Source: Acanthosepion esculentum (lineage: Eukaryota > Mollusca > Cephalopoda > Sepiida > Sepiidae). Taken from it: DNA of 64,000 bases. Position numbers and translations under genes: made by a program. The notes beneath the pieces were generated by a model. That model searched no databases. It was not told the DNA's origin and saw nothing but the letters and a program-made list of their open reading frames with translations. Numbering within the stretch: position 1 is the stretch's first letter; each line of letters begins with the position of its first letter. Location: positions 9,568,861 to 9,632,860 of the forward strand of contig OZ038498.1 of NCBI GenBank assembly GCA_964036315.1. The letters run 5' to 3'. Positions 31,527 to 46,864 of the stretch are shown here, piece after piece.

Positions 31527-31570
31527 TCAAATATTTCCATTTATGCATCAATTATTTGTGTTTTTTTCGC
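31527..31570 (+). repeat. Possible degenerate single unit of the satellite
   Basis: TCAAATATTTCC, then ATTTATGCATCAATTATTTG and TGTTTTTTT, follow the satellite unit order (TCAATATTTCC, ATTATGTATTTTAT, TTGTGTTTCC) with indels and substitutions. It lies 18 bp before the array. Confidence 0.5.
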
Positions 31571-34500
31571 TGATATACATCGGAATCATTTTATCCCTTG
31601 TGTTTCCTTCCATTATGCATTCAATGATTCCTTCCATTATGTATTTTATCTCTTGTGTTTCCTTCCATTATGTATTTTATCTCTTGTGTGTCCTTCCATT
31701 ATGCATTCAATATTTCCTTCCATTATGTATTTTATGTCTTGTGTTTCCTTTCATTATGTATTCAATATTTCCTTCCATTATGTATTTTATATCTTGTGTT
31801 TCGTTTCATTATGTATTCAATATTTCCTTCCATTATGTATTTTATATCTTGTGTTTCCTTTCATTATGTATTCAATATTTCCTTCCATTATGTATTTTAT
31901 CTCTTGTGTTTCCTTTCATTATGTATTCAATATTTCCTTCCATTATGTATTTTATCTCTTGTGTTTACTTTCATTATGTATTCAATGTTTCCCTCCATTA
32001 TATATTTTATCTCTTGTGTTTCCTTCCATTATGAATTTTATCTCTTGTGTTTCCTTTCATTATGTATTCAATATTTCCTTCCATTATGTATTTTATGTCT
32101 TGTGTTTCCTTTCATTATGTATTCAATATTTCCTTCCATTATGTATTTTATATCTTGTGTTTCCTTTCATTATGTATTCAATATTTCCTTCCATTATGTA
32201 TTTTATATCTTGTGTTTCCTTTCATTATGTATTAAATATCTCCTTCCATTATGTATTTTATATCTTGTGTTTCCTTTCATTATGTATTCAATATTTCCTT
32301 CCATTATGTATTTTATCTCTTGTGTTTCCTTTCATTATGTATTCAATATTTCCTTCCATTATGTATTTTATCTCTTGTGTTTCCTTTCATTATGTATTCA
32401 ATGTTTCCCTCCATTATATATTTTGTCTCTTGTGTTTCCTTCCATTATGTATTTTATCTCTTGTGTTTCCTTTCATTATGTATTCAATATTTCCTTCCAT
32501 TATGTATTTTATATCTTGTGTTTCCTTTCATTATGTATTCAATATTTCCTTCCATTATGTATTTTATGTCTTGTGTTTCCTTTCATTATGTATTCAATAT
32601 TTCCTTCCATTATGTATTTTATATCTTGTGTTTCCTTTCATTATGTATTCAATATTTCCCTCCATTATGTATTTTATATCTTGTGTTTCCTTTCATTATG
32701 TATTCAATATTTCCTTCCATTATGTATTTTATATCTTGTGTTTCCTTTCATTATGTATTAAATATTTCCTTCCATTATGTATTTTATATCTTGTGTTTCC
32801 TTTCATTATGTATTCAATATTTCCTTCCATTATGTATTTTATCTCTTGTGTTTCCTTTCATTATGTATTCAATGTTTCCCTCCATTATATATTTTATCAC
32901 TTGTGTTTCCTTCCATTATGTATTTTATCTCTTGTGTTTCCTTTCATTATGTATTCAATATTTCCTTCCATTATGTATTTTATATCTTGTGTTTCCTTTC
33001 ATTATGTATTCAATATTTCCTTCCATTATGTATTTTATATCTTGTGTTTCCTTCCATTATGTATTTTATCTCTTGTGTTTCCTTTCATTATGTATTCAAT
33101 GTTTCCCTCCATTATGTATTTTATCTCTTGTGTTTCCTTCCATTATGTATTTTATGTCTTGTGTTTCCTTTCATTATGTATTCAATATTTCCTTCCATTA
33201 TGTATTTTATATCTTGTGTTTCCTTTCATTATGTATTCAATATTTCCTTCCATTATGTATTTTATATCTTGTGTTTCCTTCCATTATGTATTTTATCTCT
33301 TGTGTTTCCTTTCATTATGTATTCAATATTTCCTTCCATTATGTATTTTATATCATGTGTTTCCTTTCATTATGTATTCAATATTTCCTTCCATTATGTA
33401 TTTTATATCTTGTGTTTCCTTTCATTATGTATTCAATATTTCCTTCCATTATGTATTTTATATCTTGTGTTTCCTTTCATTATGTATTCAATATTTCCTT
33501 CCATTATGTATTTTATATCTTGTGTTTCCTTTCATTATGTATTCAATATTTCCTTCCATTATGTATTTTATATCTTGTGTTTCCTTTCATTATGTATTCA
33601 ATATTTCCTTCCATTATGTATTTTATATCTTGTGTTTCCTTCCATTATGTATTTTATCTCTTGTGTTTCCTTTCATTATGTATTCAATATTTCCTTCCAT
33701 TATGTATTTTATATCTTGTGTTTCCTTTCATTATGTATTCAATATTTCCTTCCATTATGTATTTTATATCTTGTGTTTCCTTTCATTATGTATTCAATAT
33801 TTCCTTCCATTATGTATTTTATATCTTGTGTTTCCTTTCATTATGTATTCAATATTTCCTTCCATTATGTATTTTATCTCTTGTGTTTCCTTTCATTATG
33901 TATTCAATGTTTCCCTCCATTATATATTTTATCTCTTGTGTTTCCTTCCATTATGTATTTTATCTCTTGTGTTTCCTTTCATTATGTATTCAATATTTCC
34001 TTCCATTATGTATTTTATCTCTTGTGTTTCCTTTCATTATGTATTCAATGTTTCCCTCCATTATGTATTTTATCTCTTGTGTTTCCTTCCATTATGTATT
34101 TTATGTCTTGTGTTTCCTTTCATTATGTATTCAATATTTCCTTCCATTATGTATTTTATATCTTGTGTTTCCTTTCATTATGTATTCAATATTTCCTTCC
34201 ATTATGTATTTTATATCTTGTGTTTCCTTCCATTATGTATTTTATCTCTTGTGTTTCCTTTCATTATGTATTCAATATTTCCTTCCATTATGTATTTTAT
34301 ATCATGTGTTTCCTTTCATTATGTATTCAATATTTCCTTCCATTATGTATTTTATATCTTGTGTTTCCTTTCATTATGTATTCAATATTTCCTTCCATTA
34401 TGTATTTTATATCTTGTGTTTCCTTTCATTATGTATTCAATATTTCCTTCCATTATGTATTTTATATCTTGTGTTTCCTTTCATTATGTATTCAATATTT

Positions 34501-35400
34501 CCTTCCATTATGTATTTTATATCTTGTGTTTCCTTCCATTATGTATTTTATCTCTTGTGTTTCCTTTCATTATGTATTCAATATTTCCTTCCATTATGTA
34601 TTTTATATCTTGTGTTTCCTTTCATTATGTATTCAATATTTCCTTCCATTATGTATTTTATATCTTGTGTTTCCTTTCATTATGTATTCAATATTTCCTT
34701 CCATTATGTATTTTATATCTTGTGTTTCCTTTCATTATGTATTCAATATTTCCTTCCATTATGTATTTTATCTCTTGTGTTTCCTTTCATTATGTATTCA
34801 ATGTTTCCCTCCATTATATATTTTATGTCTTGTGTTTCCTTCCATTATGTATTTTATCTCTTGTGTTTCCTTTCATTATGTATTCAATATTTCCTTCCAT
34901 TATGTATTTTATATCTTGTGTTTCCTTTCATTATGTATTCAATATTTCCTTCCATTATGTATTTTATATCTTGTGTTTCCTTTCATTATGTATTCAATAT
35001 TTCCTTCCATTATGTATTTTATATCTTGTGTTTCCTTTCATTATGTATTCAATATTTCCTTCCATTATGTATTTTATATCTTGTGTTTCCTTTCATTATG
35101 TATTCAATATTTCCTTCCATTATGTATTTTGTATCTTGTGTTTCCTTCCATTATGTATTTTATCTCTTGTGTTTCCTTTCATTATGTATTCAATATTTCC
35201 TTCCATTATGTATTTTATATCTTGTGTTTCCTTTCATTATGTATTCAATATTTCCTTCCATTATGTATTTTATATCTTGTGTTTCCTTTCATTATGTATT
35301 CAATATTTCCTTCCATTATGTATTTTATATCTTGTGTTTCCTTTCATTATGTATTCAATATTTCCTTCCATTATGTATTTTATCTCTTGTGTTTCCTTTC

Positions 35401-36965
35401 ATTATGATTCAATATTTCCTTCCATTATGTATTTTATATCGTGTGTTTCCTTTCATTAAGTATTCAATATTTCCTTCCATTATGTATTTTATATCTTGTG
35501 TTTCCTTTCATTATGTATTCAATATTTCCTTCCATTATGTATTTTATCTCTTGTGTTTCCTTTCATTATGTATTCAATATTTCCTTCCATTATGTATTTT
35601 ATATCTTGTGTTTCCTTTCATTATGTATTCAATATTTCCTTCCATTATGTATTTTATCTCTTGTGTTTCCTTTCATTATGTATTCAATGTTTCCCTCCAT
35701 TATATATTTTATCTCTTGTGTTTCCTTCCATTATGTATTTTATGTCTTGTGTTTCCTTTCATTATGTATTCAATATTTCCTTCCATTATGTATTTTATCT
35801 CTTGTGTTTCCTTTCATTATGTATTCAATATTTCCTTCCATTATGTATTTTATATCTTGTGTTTCCTTTCATTATGTATTCAATATTTCCTTCCATTATG
35901 TATTTTATATCTTGTGTTTCCTTTCATTATGTATTCAATATTTCCTTCCATTATGTATTTTATCTCTTGTGTTTCCTTTCATTATGTATTCAATATTTCC
36001 TTCCATTATGTATTTTATCTCTTGTGTTTCCTTTCATTATGTATTCAATATTTCCTTCCATTATGTATTTTATATCTTGTGTTTCCTTTCATTATGTATT
36101 CAATATTTCCTTCCATTATGTATTTTATCTCTTGTGTTTCCTTTCATTATGTATTCAATATTTCCTTCGATTATGTATTTTATCTCTTGTGTTTCCTTTC
36201 ATTATGTATTCAATATTTCCTTCCATTATGTATTTTATATCTTGTGTTTCCTTTCATTATGTATTCAATATTTCCTTCCATTATGTATTTTATCTCTTGT
36301 GTTTCCTTTCATTATGTATTCAATGTTTCCCTCCATTATATATTTTATCTCTTGTGTTTCATTCCATTATGTATTTTATCTCTTGTGTTTCCTTTCATTA
36401 TGTATTCAATATTTCCTTCCATTATGTATTTTATCTCTTGTGTTTCCTTTCATTATGTATTCAATATTTCCTTCCATTATGTATTTTATCTCTTCTGTTT
36501 CCTTTCATTATGTATTCAATATTTCCTTCCATTATGTATTTTATCTCTTGTGTTTCCTTTCATTATGTATTCAATATTTCCTTCCATTATGTATTTTATA
36601 TCTTGTGTTTCCTTTCATTATGTATTCAATATTTCCTTCCATTATGTATTTTATCTCTTGTGTCTCCTTTCATTATGTATTCAATATTTCCTTCCATTAT
36701 GTATTTTATATCTTGTGTTTCCTTTCATTATGTATTCAATATTTCCTTCCATTATGTATTTTATCTCTTGTGTTTCCTTTCATTATGTATTAAATATTTC
36801 CTTCCATTATGTATTTTATATCTTGTGTTTCCTTTCATTATGTATTCAATATTTCCTTCCATTATGTATTTTATCTCTTGTGTTTCCTTTCATTATGTAT
36901 TCAATATTTCCTTCCATTATGTATTTTATATCTTGTGTTTCCTTTCATTATGTATTCAAAATTTC
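35401..36965 (+). repeat. Satellite higher-order block A, copy 1
   Basis: Marked by a 1-bp deletion ATTATGATTCAA (35401), TATATCGTGTG (35436), CATTAAGTATTC (35454), TATTAAATAT (36788) and TTCAAAATTTCC (36955). The same marks recur at fixed offsets of 17,007 and 24,045 bp. Confidence 0.88.
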
Positions 36966-38460
36966 CTTCCATTATGTATTTTATCTCTTGTGTTTCCTTT
37001 CATTATGTATTCAATGTTTCCCTCCATTATATATTTTATCTCTTGTGTTTCCTTCCATTATGTATTTTATGTCTTGTGTTTCCTTTCATTATGTATTCAA
37101 TATTTCCTTCCATTATGTATTTTATCTCTTGTGTTTCCTTTCATTATGTATTCAATATTTCCTTCCATTATGTATTTTATATCTTGTGTTTCCTTTCATT
37201 ATGTATTCAATATTTCCTTCCATTATGTATTTTATCTCTTGTGTTTCCTTTCATTATGTATTCAATATTTCCTTCCATTATGTATTTTATATCTTGTGTT
37301 TCCTTTCATTATGTATTCAATATTTCCTTCCATTATGTATTTTATCTCTTGTGTTTCCTTTCATTATGTATTCAATATTTCCTTCCATTATGTATTTTAT
37401 CTCTTGTGTTTCCTTTCATTATGTATTCAATATTTCCTTCCATTATGTATTTTATCTCTTGTGTTTCCTTTCATTATGTATTCAATATTTCCTTCCATTA
37501 TGTATTTTATATCTTGTGTTTCCTTTCATTATGTATTCAATATTTCCTTCCATTATGTATTTTATCTCTTGTGTTTCCTTTCATTATGTATCAATATTTC
37601 CTTCCATTATGTATTTTATCTCTTGTGTTTCCTTTCATTATGTATTCAATATTTCCTTCCATTATGTATTTTATATCTTGTGTTTCCTTTCATTATGTAT
37701 TCAATATTTCCTTCCATTATGTATTTTATCTCTTGTGTTTCCTTTCATTATGTATTCAATGTTTCCCTCCATTGTATATTTTATCTCTTGTGTTTCCTTC
37801 CATTATGTATTTTATGTCTTGTGTTTCCTTTCATTATGTATTCAATATTTCCTTCCATTATGTATTTTATCTCTTGTGTTTCCTTTCATTATGTATTCAA
37901 TATTTCCTTCCATTATGTATTTTATCTCTTGTGTTTCCTTTCATTATGTATTCAATATTTCCTTCCATTATGTATTTTATCTCTTGTGTTTCCTTTCATT
38001 ATGTATTCAATATTTCCTTCCATTATGTATTTTATATCTTGTGTTTCCTTTCATTATGTATTCAATATTTCCTTCCATTATGTATTTTATCTCTTGTGTT
38101 TCCTTTCATTATGTATTCAATATTTCCTTCCATTATGTATTTTATATCTTGTGTTTCCTTTCATTATGTATTCAATATTTCCTTCCATTATGTATTTTAT
38201 CTCTTGTGTTTCCTTTCATTATGTATTCAATATTTCCTTCCATTATGTATTTTATACCTTGTGTTTCCTTTCATTATGTATTCAATATTTCCTTCCATTA
38301 TGTATTTTATCTCTTGTGTTTCCTTTCATTATGTATTCAATATTTCCTTCCATTATGTATTTTATATCTTGTGTTTCCTTTTATTATGTATTCATTATTT
38401 CCTGCCATTATGTATTTTATCTCTTGTGTTTCCTTTCATTATGTATTCAATGTTTCCCTC
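36788..38460 (+). repeat. Satellite higher-order block B, copy 1
   Basis: Marks TATTAAATAT (36788), TTCAAAATTT (36955), ATGTATCAATATTT (near 37587), CCCTCCATTGTATA (37764) and TATACCTTG (38252) each recur 3,076 bp downstream. Confidence 0.88.
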
Positions 38461-39863
38461 CATTATATATTTTATCTCTTGTGTTTCCTTTCATTATGTA
38501 TTCAATGTTTCACTCCATTATGTATTTTATCTCTTGTGTTTCCTTCCATTATGTATTTTATGTCTTGTGTTTCCTTTCATTATGTATTCAATATTTCCTT
38601 CCATTATGTATTTTATATCTTGTGTTTCCTTTCATTATGTATTCAATATTTCCTTCCATTATGTATTTTATATCTTGTGTTTCCTTCCATTATGTATTTT
38701 ATCTCTTGTGTTTCCTTTCATTATGTATTCAATATTTCCTTCCATTATGTATTTTATATCATGTGTTTCCTTTCATTATGTATTCAATATTTCCTTCCAT
38801 TATGTATTTTATATCTTGTGTTTCCTTTCATTATGTATTCAATATTTCCTTCCATTATGTATTTTATATCTTGTGTTTCCTTTCATTATGTATTCAATAT
38901 TTCCTTCCATTATGTATTTTATATCTTGTGTTTCCTTTCATTATGTATTCAATATTTCCTTCCATTATGTATTTTATATCTTGTGTTTCCTTCCATTATG
39001 TATTTTATCTCTTGTGTTTCCTTTCATTATGTATTCAATATTTCCTTCCATTATGTATTTTATATCTTGTGTTTCCTTTCATTATGTATTCAATATTTCC
39101 TTCCATTATGTATTTTATATCTTGTGTTTCCTTTCATTATGTATTCAATATTTCCTTCCATTATGTATTTTATATCTTGTGTTTCCTTTCATTATGTATT
39201 CAATATTTCCTTCCATTATGTATTTTATCTCTTGTGTTTCCTTTCATTATGTATTCAATGTTTCCCTCCATTATATATTTTATGTCTTGTGTTTCCTTCC
39301 ATTATGTATTTTATCTCTTGTGTTTCCTTTCATTATGTATTCAATATTTCCTTCCATTATGTATTTTATATCTTGTGTTTCCTTTCATTATGTATTCAAT
39401 ATTTCCTTCCATTATGTATTTTATATCTTGTGTTTCCTTTCATTATGTATTCAATATTTCCTTCCATTATGTATTTTATATCTTGTGTTTCCTTTCATTA
39501 TGTATTCAATATTTCCTTCCATTATGTATTTTATATCTTGTGTTTCCTTTCATTATGTATTCAATATTTCCTTCCATTATGTATTTTGTATCTTGTGTTT
39601 CCTTCCATTATGTATTTTATCTCTTGTGTTTCCTTTCATTATGTATTCAATATTTCCTTCCATTATGTATTTTATATCTTGTGTTTCCTTTCATTATGTA
39701 TTCAATATTTCCTTCCATTATGTATTTTATCTCTTGTGTCTCCTTTCATTATGTATTCAATATTTCCTTCCATTATGTATTTTATATCTTGTGTTTCCTT
39801 TCATTATGTATTCAATATTTCCTTCCATTATGTATTTTATCTCTTGTGTTTCCTTTCATTATG

Positions 39864-41538
39864 TATTAAATATTTCCTTCCATTATGTATTTTATATCTT
39901 GTGTTTCCTTTCATTATGTATTCAATATTTCCTTCCATTATGTATTTTATCTCTTGTGTTTCCTTTCATTATGTATTCAATATTTCCTTCCATTATGTAT
40001 TTTATATCTTGTGTTTCCTTTCATTATGTATTCAAAATTTCCTTCCATTATGTATTTTATCTCTTGTGTTTCCTTTCATTATGTATTCAATGTTTCCCTC
40101 CATTATATATTTTATCTCTTGTGTTTCCTTCCATTATGTATTTTATGTCTTGTGTTTCCTTTCATTATGTATTCAATATTTCCTTCCATTATGTATTTTA
40201 TCTCTTGTGTTTCCTTTCATTATGTATTCAATATTTCCTTCCATTATGTATTTTATATCTTGTGTTTCCTTTCATTATGTATTCAATATTTCCTTCCATT
40301 ATGTATTTTATCTCTTGTGTTTCCTTTCATTATGTATTCAATATTTCCTTCCATTATGTATTTTATATCTTGTGTTTCCTTTCATTATGTATTCAATATT
40401 TCCTTCCATTATGTATTTTATCTCTTGTGTTTCCTTTCATTATGTATTCAATATTTCCTTCCATTATGTATTTTATCTCTTGTGTTTCCTTTCATTATGT
40501 ATTCAATATTTCCTTCCATTATGTATTTTATCTCTTGTGTTTCCTTTCATTATGTATTCAATATTTCCTTCCATTATGTATTTTATATCTTGTGTTTCCT
40601 TTCATTATGTATTCAATATTTCCTTCCATTATGTATTTTATCTCTTGTGTTTCCTTTCATTATGTATCAATATTTCCTTCCATTATGTATTTTATCTCTT
40701 GTGTTTCCTTTCATTATGTATTCAATATTTCCTTCCATTATGTATTTTATATCTTGTGTTTCCTTTCATTATGTATTCAATATTTCCTTCCATTATGTAT
40801 TTTATCTCTTGTGTTTCCTTTCATTATGTATTCAATGTTTCCCTCCATTGTATATTTTATCTCTTGTGTTTCCTTCCATTATGTATTTTATGTCTTGTGT
40901 TTCCTTTCATTATGTATTCAATATTTCCTTCCATTATGTATTTTATCTCTTGTGTTTCCTTTCATTATGTATTCAATATTTCCTTCCATTATGTATTTTA
41001 TCTCTTGTGTTTCCTTTCATTATGTATTCAATATTTCCTTCCATTATGTATTTTATCTCTTGTGTTTCCTTTCATTATGTATTCAATATTTCCTTCCATT
41101 ATGTATTTTATATCTTGTGTTTCCTTTCATTATGTATTCAATATTTCCTTCCATTATGTATTTTATCTCTTGTGTTTCCTTTCATTATGTATTCAATATT
41201 TCCTTCCATTATGTATTTTATATCTTGTGTTTCCTTTCATTATGTATTCAATATTTCCTTCCATTATGTATTTTATCTCTTGTGTTTCCTTTCATTATGT
41301 ATTCAATATTTCCTTCCATTATGTATTTTATACCTTGTGTTTCCTTTCATTATGTATTCAATATTTCCTTCCATTATGTATTTTATCTCTTGTGTTTCCT
41401 TTCATTATGTATTCAATATTTCCTTCCATTATGTATTTTATATCTTGTGTTTCCTTTTATTATGTATTCATTATTTCCTGCCATTATGTATTTTATCTCT
41501 TGTGTTTCCTTTCATTATGTATTCAATGTTTCCCTCCA
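39864..41538 (+). repeat. Satellite higher-order block B, copy 2
   Basis: Adjacent recurrence of block B at offset 3,076 bp with the same rare variants, including TTCATTATTTCCTGCC near 41466. A related, less exact copy follows the third block A (60833-62500). Confidence 0.88.
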
Positions 41539-44500
41539 TTATATATTTTATCTCTTGTGTTTCCTTCCATTATGTATGTTATGTCTTGTGTTTCCTTTCA
41601 TTATGTATTCAATATTTCCTTCCATTATGTATTTTATATCTTGTGTTTCCTTTCATTATGTATTCAATATTTCCTTCCATTATGTATTTTATATCTTGTG
41701 TTTCCTTTCATTATGTATTCAATATTTCCTTCCATTATGTATTTTATCTCTTGTGTTTCCTTTCATTATGTATTCAATATTTCCTTCCATTATGTATTTT
41801 ATCTCTTGTGTTTCCTTTCATTATGTATTCAATATTTCCTTCCATTATGTATTTTATATCTTGTGTTTCCTTTCATTATGTATTCAATATTTCCTTCCAT
41901 TATGTATTTTATATCTTGTGTTTCCTTTCATTATGTATTCAATATTTCCTTCCATTATGTATTTTATCTCTTGTGTTTCATTTCATTATGTATTCAATAT
42001 TTCCTTCCATTATGTATTTTATCTCTTGTGTTTCCTTTCATTATGTATTCAATATTTCCTTCCATTATGTATTTTATCTCTTGTGTTTCCTTTCATTATG
42101 TATTCAATATTTCCTTCCATTATGTATTTTATATCTTGTGTTTCCTTTCATTATGTATTCAATATTTCCTTCCATTATGTATTTTATCTCTTGTGTTTCC
42201 TTTCATTATGTATTCAATATTTCCTTCCATTATGTATTTTATATCTTGTGTTTCCTTTCATTATGTATTCAATATTTCCTTCCATTATGTATTTTATCTC
42301 TTGTGTTTCCTTTCATTATGTATTCAATATTTCCTTCCATTATGTATTTTATACCTTGTGTTTCCTTTCATTATGTATTCAATATTTCCTTCCATTATGT
42401 ATTTTATCTCTTGTGTTTCCTTTCATTATGTATTCAATATTTCCTTCCATTATGTATTTTATATCTTGTGTTTCCTTTCATTATGTATTCAATATTTCCT
42501 TCCATTATGTATTTTATCTCTTGTGTTTCCTTTCATTATGTATTCAATGTTTCCCTCCATTATATATTTTATCTCTTGTGTTTCCTTCCGTTATGTATGT
42601 TATGTCTTGTGTTTCCTTTCATTATGTATTCAATATTTCCTTCCATTATGTATTTTATATCTTGTGTTTCCTTTCATTATGTATTCAATATTTCCTTCCA
42701 TTATGTATTTTATATCTTGTGTTTCCTTTCATTATGTATTCAATATTTCCTTCCATTATGTATTTTATCTCTTGTGTTTCCTTTCATTATGTATTCAATA
42801 TTTCCTTCCATTATGTATTTTATCTCTTGTGTTTCCTTTCATTATGTATTCAATATTTCCTTCCATTATGTATTTTATATCTTGTGTTTCCTTTCATTAT
42901 GTATTCAATATTTCCTTCCATTATGTATTTTATCTCTTGTGTTTCCTTTCATTATGTATTCAATATTTCCTTCCATTATGTATTTTATCTCTTGTGTTTC
43001 CTTTCATTATGTATTCAATATTTCCTTACATTATGTATTTTATATCTTGTGTTTCCTTTCATTATGTATTCAATATTTCCTTCCATTATGTATTTTATCT
43101 CTTGTGTTTCCTTTCATTATGTATTCAATGTTTCCCTCCATTATATATTTTATCTCTTGTGTTTCCTTCCATTATGTATTTTATCTCTTGTGTTTCCTTT
43201 CATTATGTATTCAATATTTCCTTCCATTATGTATTTTATATCTTGTGTTTCCTTTCATTATGTATTCAATATTTCCTTCCATTATGTATTTTATCTCTTG
43301 TGTTTCCTTTCATTATGTATTCAATATTTCCTTCCATTATGTATTTTATCTCTTGTGTTTCCTTTCATTATGTATTCAATATTTCCTTCCATTATGTATT
43401 TTATATCTTGTGTTTCCTTTCATTATGTATTCAATATTTCCTTCCATTATGTATTTTATATCTTGTGTTTCCTTTCATTATGTATTCAATATTTCCTTCC
43501 ATTATGTATTTTATCTCTTGTGTTTCCTTTCATTATGTATTCAATGTTTCCCTCCATTATATATTTTATCTCTTGTGTTTCCTTCCATTATGTATTTTAT
43601 GTCTTGTGTTTCCTTTCATTATGTATTCAATATTTCCTTCCATTATGTATTTTATATCTTGTGTTTCCTTTCATTATGTATTCAATATTTCCTTCCATTA
43701 TGTATTTTATATCTTGTGTTTCCTTTCATTATGTATTCAATATTTCCTTCCATTATGTATTTTATCTCTTGTGTTTCCTTTCATTATGTATTCAATATTT
43801 CCTTCCATTATGTATTTTATCTCTTGTGTTTCCTTTCATTATGTATTCAATATTTCCTTCCATTATGTATTTTATATCTTGTGTTTCCTTTCATTATGTA
43901 TTCAATATTTCCTTCCATTATGTATTTTATCTCTTGTGTTTCCTTTCATTATGTATTCAATATTTCCTTCCATTATGTATTTTATCTCTTGTGTTTCCTT
44001 TCATTATGTATTCAATATTTCCTTCCATTATGTATTTTATATCTTGTGTTTCCTTTCATTATGTATTCAATATTTCCTTCCATTATGTATTTTATCTCTT
44101 GTGTTTCCTTTCATTATGTATTCAATATTTCCTTCCATTATGTATTTTATCTCTTGTGTTTCCTTTCATTATGTATTCAATATTTCCTTCCATTATGTAT
44201 TTTATATCTTGTGTTTCCTTTCATTATGTATTCAATATTTCCTTCCATTATGTATTTTATATCTTGTGTTTCCTTTCATTATGTATTCAATATTTCCTTC
44301 CATTATGTATTTTATCTCTTGTGTTTCCTTTCATTATGTATTCAATGTTTCCCTCCATTATATATTTTATCTCTTGTGTTTCCTTCCATTATGTATTTTA
44401 TGTCTTGTGTTTCCTTTCATTATGTATTCAATATTTCCTTCCATTATGTATTTTATATCTTGTGTTTCCTTTCATTATGTATTCAATATTTCCTTCCATT

Positions 44501-46864
44501 ATGTATTTTATATCTTGTGTTTCCTTTCATTATGTATTCAATATTTCCTTCCATTATGTATTTTATCTCTTGTGTTTCCTTTCATTATGTATTCAATATT
44601 TCCTTCCATTATGTATTTTATCTCTTGTGTTTCCTTTCATTATGTATTCAATATTTCCTTCCATTATGTATTTTATATCTTGTGTTTCCTTTCATTATGT
44701 ATTCAATATTTCCTTCCATTATGTATTTTATCTCCTGTGTTTCCTTTCATTATGTATTCAATATTTCCTTCCATTATGTATTTTATCTCTTGTGTTTCCT
44801 TTCATTATGTATTCAATATTTCCTTCCATTATGTATTTTATATCTTGTGTTTCCTTTCATTATGTATTCAATATTTCCTTCCATTATGTATTTTATCTCT
44901 TGTCTTTCCTTTCATTATGTATTCAATGTTTCCCTCCATTATATATTTTATCTCTTGTGTTTCCTTCCATTATGTATTTTATCTCTTGTGTTTCCTTTCA
45001 TTATGTATTCAATATTTCCTTCCATTATGTATTTTATCTCTTGTGTTTCCTTTCATTATGTATTCAATATTTCCTTCCATTATGTATTTTATCTCTTGTG
45101 TTTCCTTTCATTATGTATTCAATATTTCCTTCCATTATGTATTTTATCTCTTGTGTTTCCTTTCATTATGTATTCAATATTTCCTTCCATTATGTATTTT
45201 ATATCTTGTGTTTCCTTTCATTATGTATTCAATATTTCCTTCCATTATGTATTTTATCTCTTGTGTCTCCTTTCATTATGTATTCAATATTTCCTTCCAT
45301 TATGTATTTTATATCTTGTGTTTCCTTTCATTATGTATTCAATATTTCCTTCCATTATGTATTTTATCTCTTGTGTTTCCTTTCATTATGTATTAAATAT
45401 TTCCTTCCATTATGTATTTTATATCTTGTGTTTCCTTTCATTATGTATTCAATATTTCCTTCCATTATGTATTTTATCTCTTGTGTTTCCTTTCATTATG
45501 TATTCAATGTTTCCCTCCATTATATATTTTATCTCTTGTGTTTCTTTCCATTATGTATTTTATGTCTTGTGTTTCCTTTCATTATGTATTCAATATTTCC
45601 TTCCATTTTGTATTTTATATCTTGTGTTTCCTTTCATTATGTATTCAATATTGCCTTCCATTATGTATTTTATCTCTTGTGTTTCCTTTCATTATGTATT
45701 CAATATTTCCTTCCATTATGTATTTTATATCTTGTGTTTCCTTTCATTATGTATTCAATATTTCCTTCCATTATGTATTTTATCTCTTGTGTTTCCTTTC
45801 ATTATGTATTCAATATTTCCTTCCATTATGTATTTTATATCTTGTGTTTCCTTTCATTATGTATTCAATATTTCCTTCCATTATGTATTTTATCTCTTGT
45901 GTTTCCTTTCATTATGTATTCAATGTTTCCCTCCATTATATATTTTATCTCTTGTGTTTCCTTCCATTATGTATTTTATGTCTTGTGTTTCCTTTCATTA
46001 TGTATTCAATATTTCCTTCCATTATGTATTTTATGTCTTGTGTTTCCTTTCATTATGTATTCAATATTTCCTTCCATTATGTATTTTATCTCTTGTGTTT
46101 CCTTTCATTATTTATTCAATATTTCCTTCCATTATGTATTTTATCTCTTGTGTTTCCTTTCATTATGTATTCAATATTTCCTTCCATTATGTATTTTATA
46201 TCTTGTGTTTCCTTTCATTATGTATTCAATATTTCCTTCCATTATGTATTTTATCTCTTGTGTTTCCTTTCATTATGTATTCAATATTTCCTTCCATTAT
46301 GTATTTTATATCTTGTGTTTCCTTTCATTATGTATTCAATATTTCCTTCCATTATGTATTTTATCTCTTGTGTTTCCTTTCATTATGTATTCAATATTTC
46401 CTTCCATTATGTATTTTATACCTTGTGTTTCCTTTCATTATGTATTCAATATTTCCTTCCATTATGTATTTTATCTCTTGTGTTTCCTTTCATTATGTAT
46501 TCAATATTTCCTTCCATTATGTATTTTATATCTTGTGTTTCCTTTCATTATGTATTCAATATTTCCTTCCATTATGTATTTTATCTCTTGTGTTTCCTTT
46601 CATTATGTATTCAATGTTTCCCTCCATTATATATTTTATCTCTTGTGTTTCCTTCCATTATGTATGTTATGTCTTGTGTTTCCTTTCATTATGTATTCAA
46701 TATTTCCTTCCATTATGTATTTTATATCTTGTGTTTCCTTTCATTATATATTCAATATTTCCTTCCATTATGTATTTTATATCTTGTGTTTCCTTTCATT
46801 ATGTATTCAATATTTCCTTCCATTATGTATTTTATCTCTTGTGTTTCCTTTCATTATGTATTCA

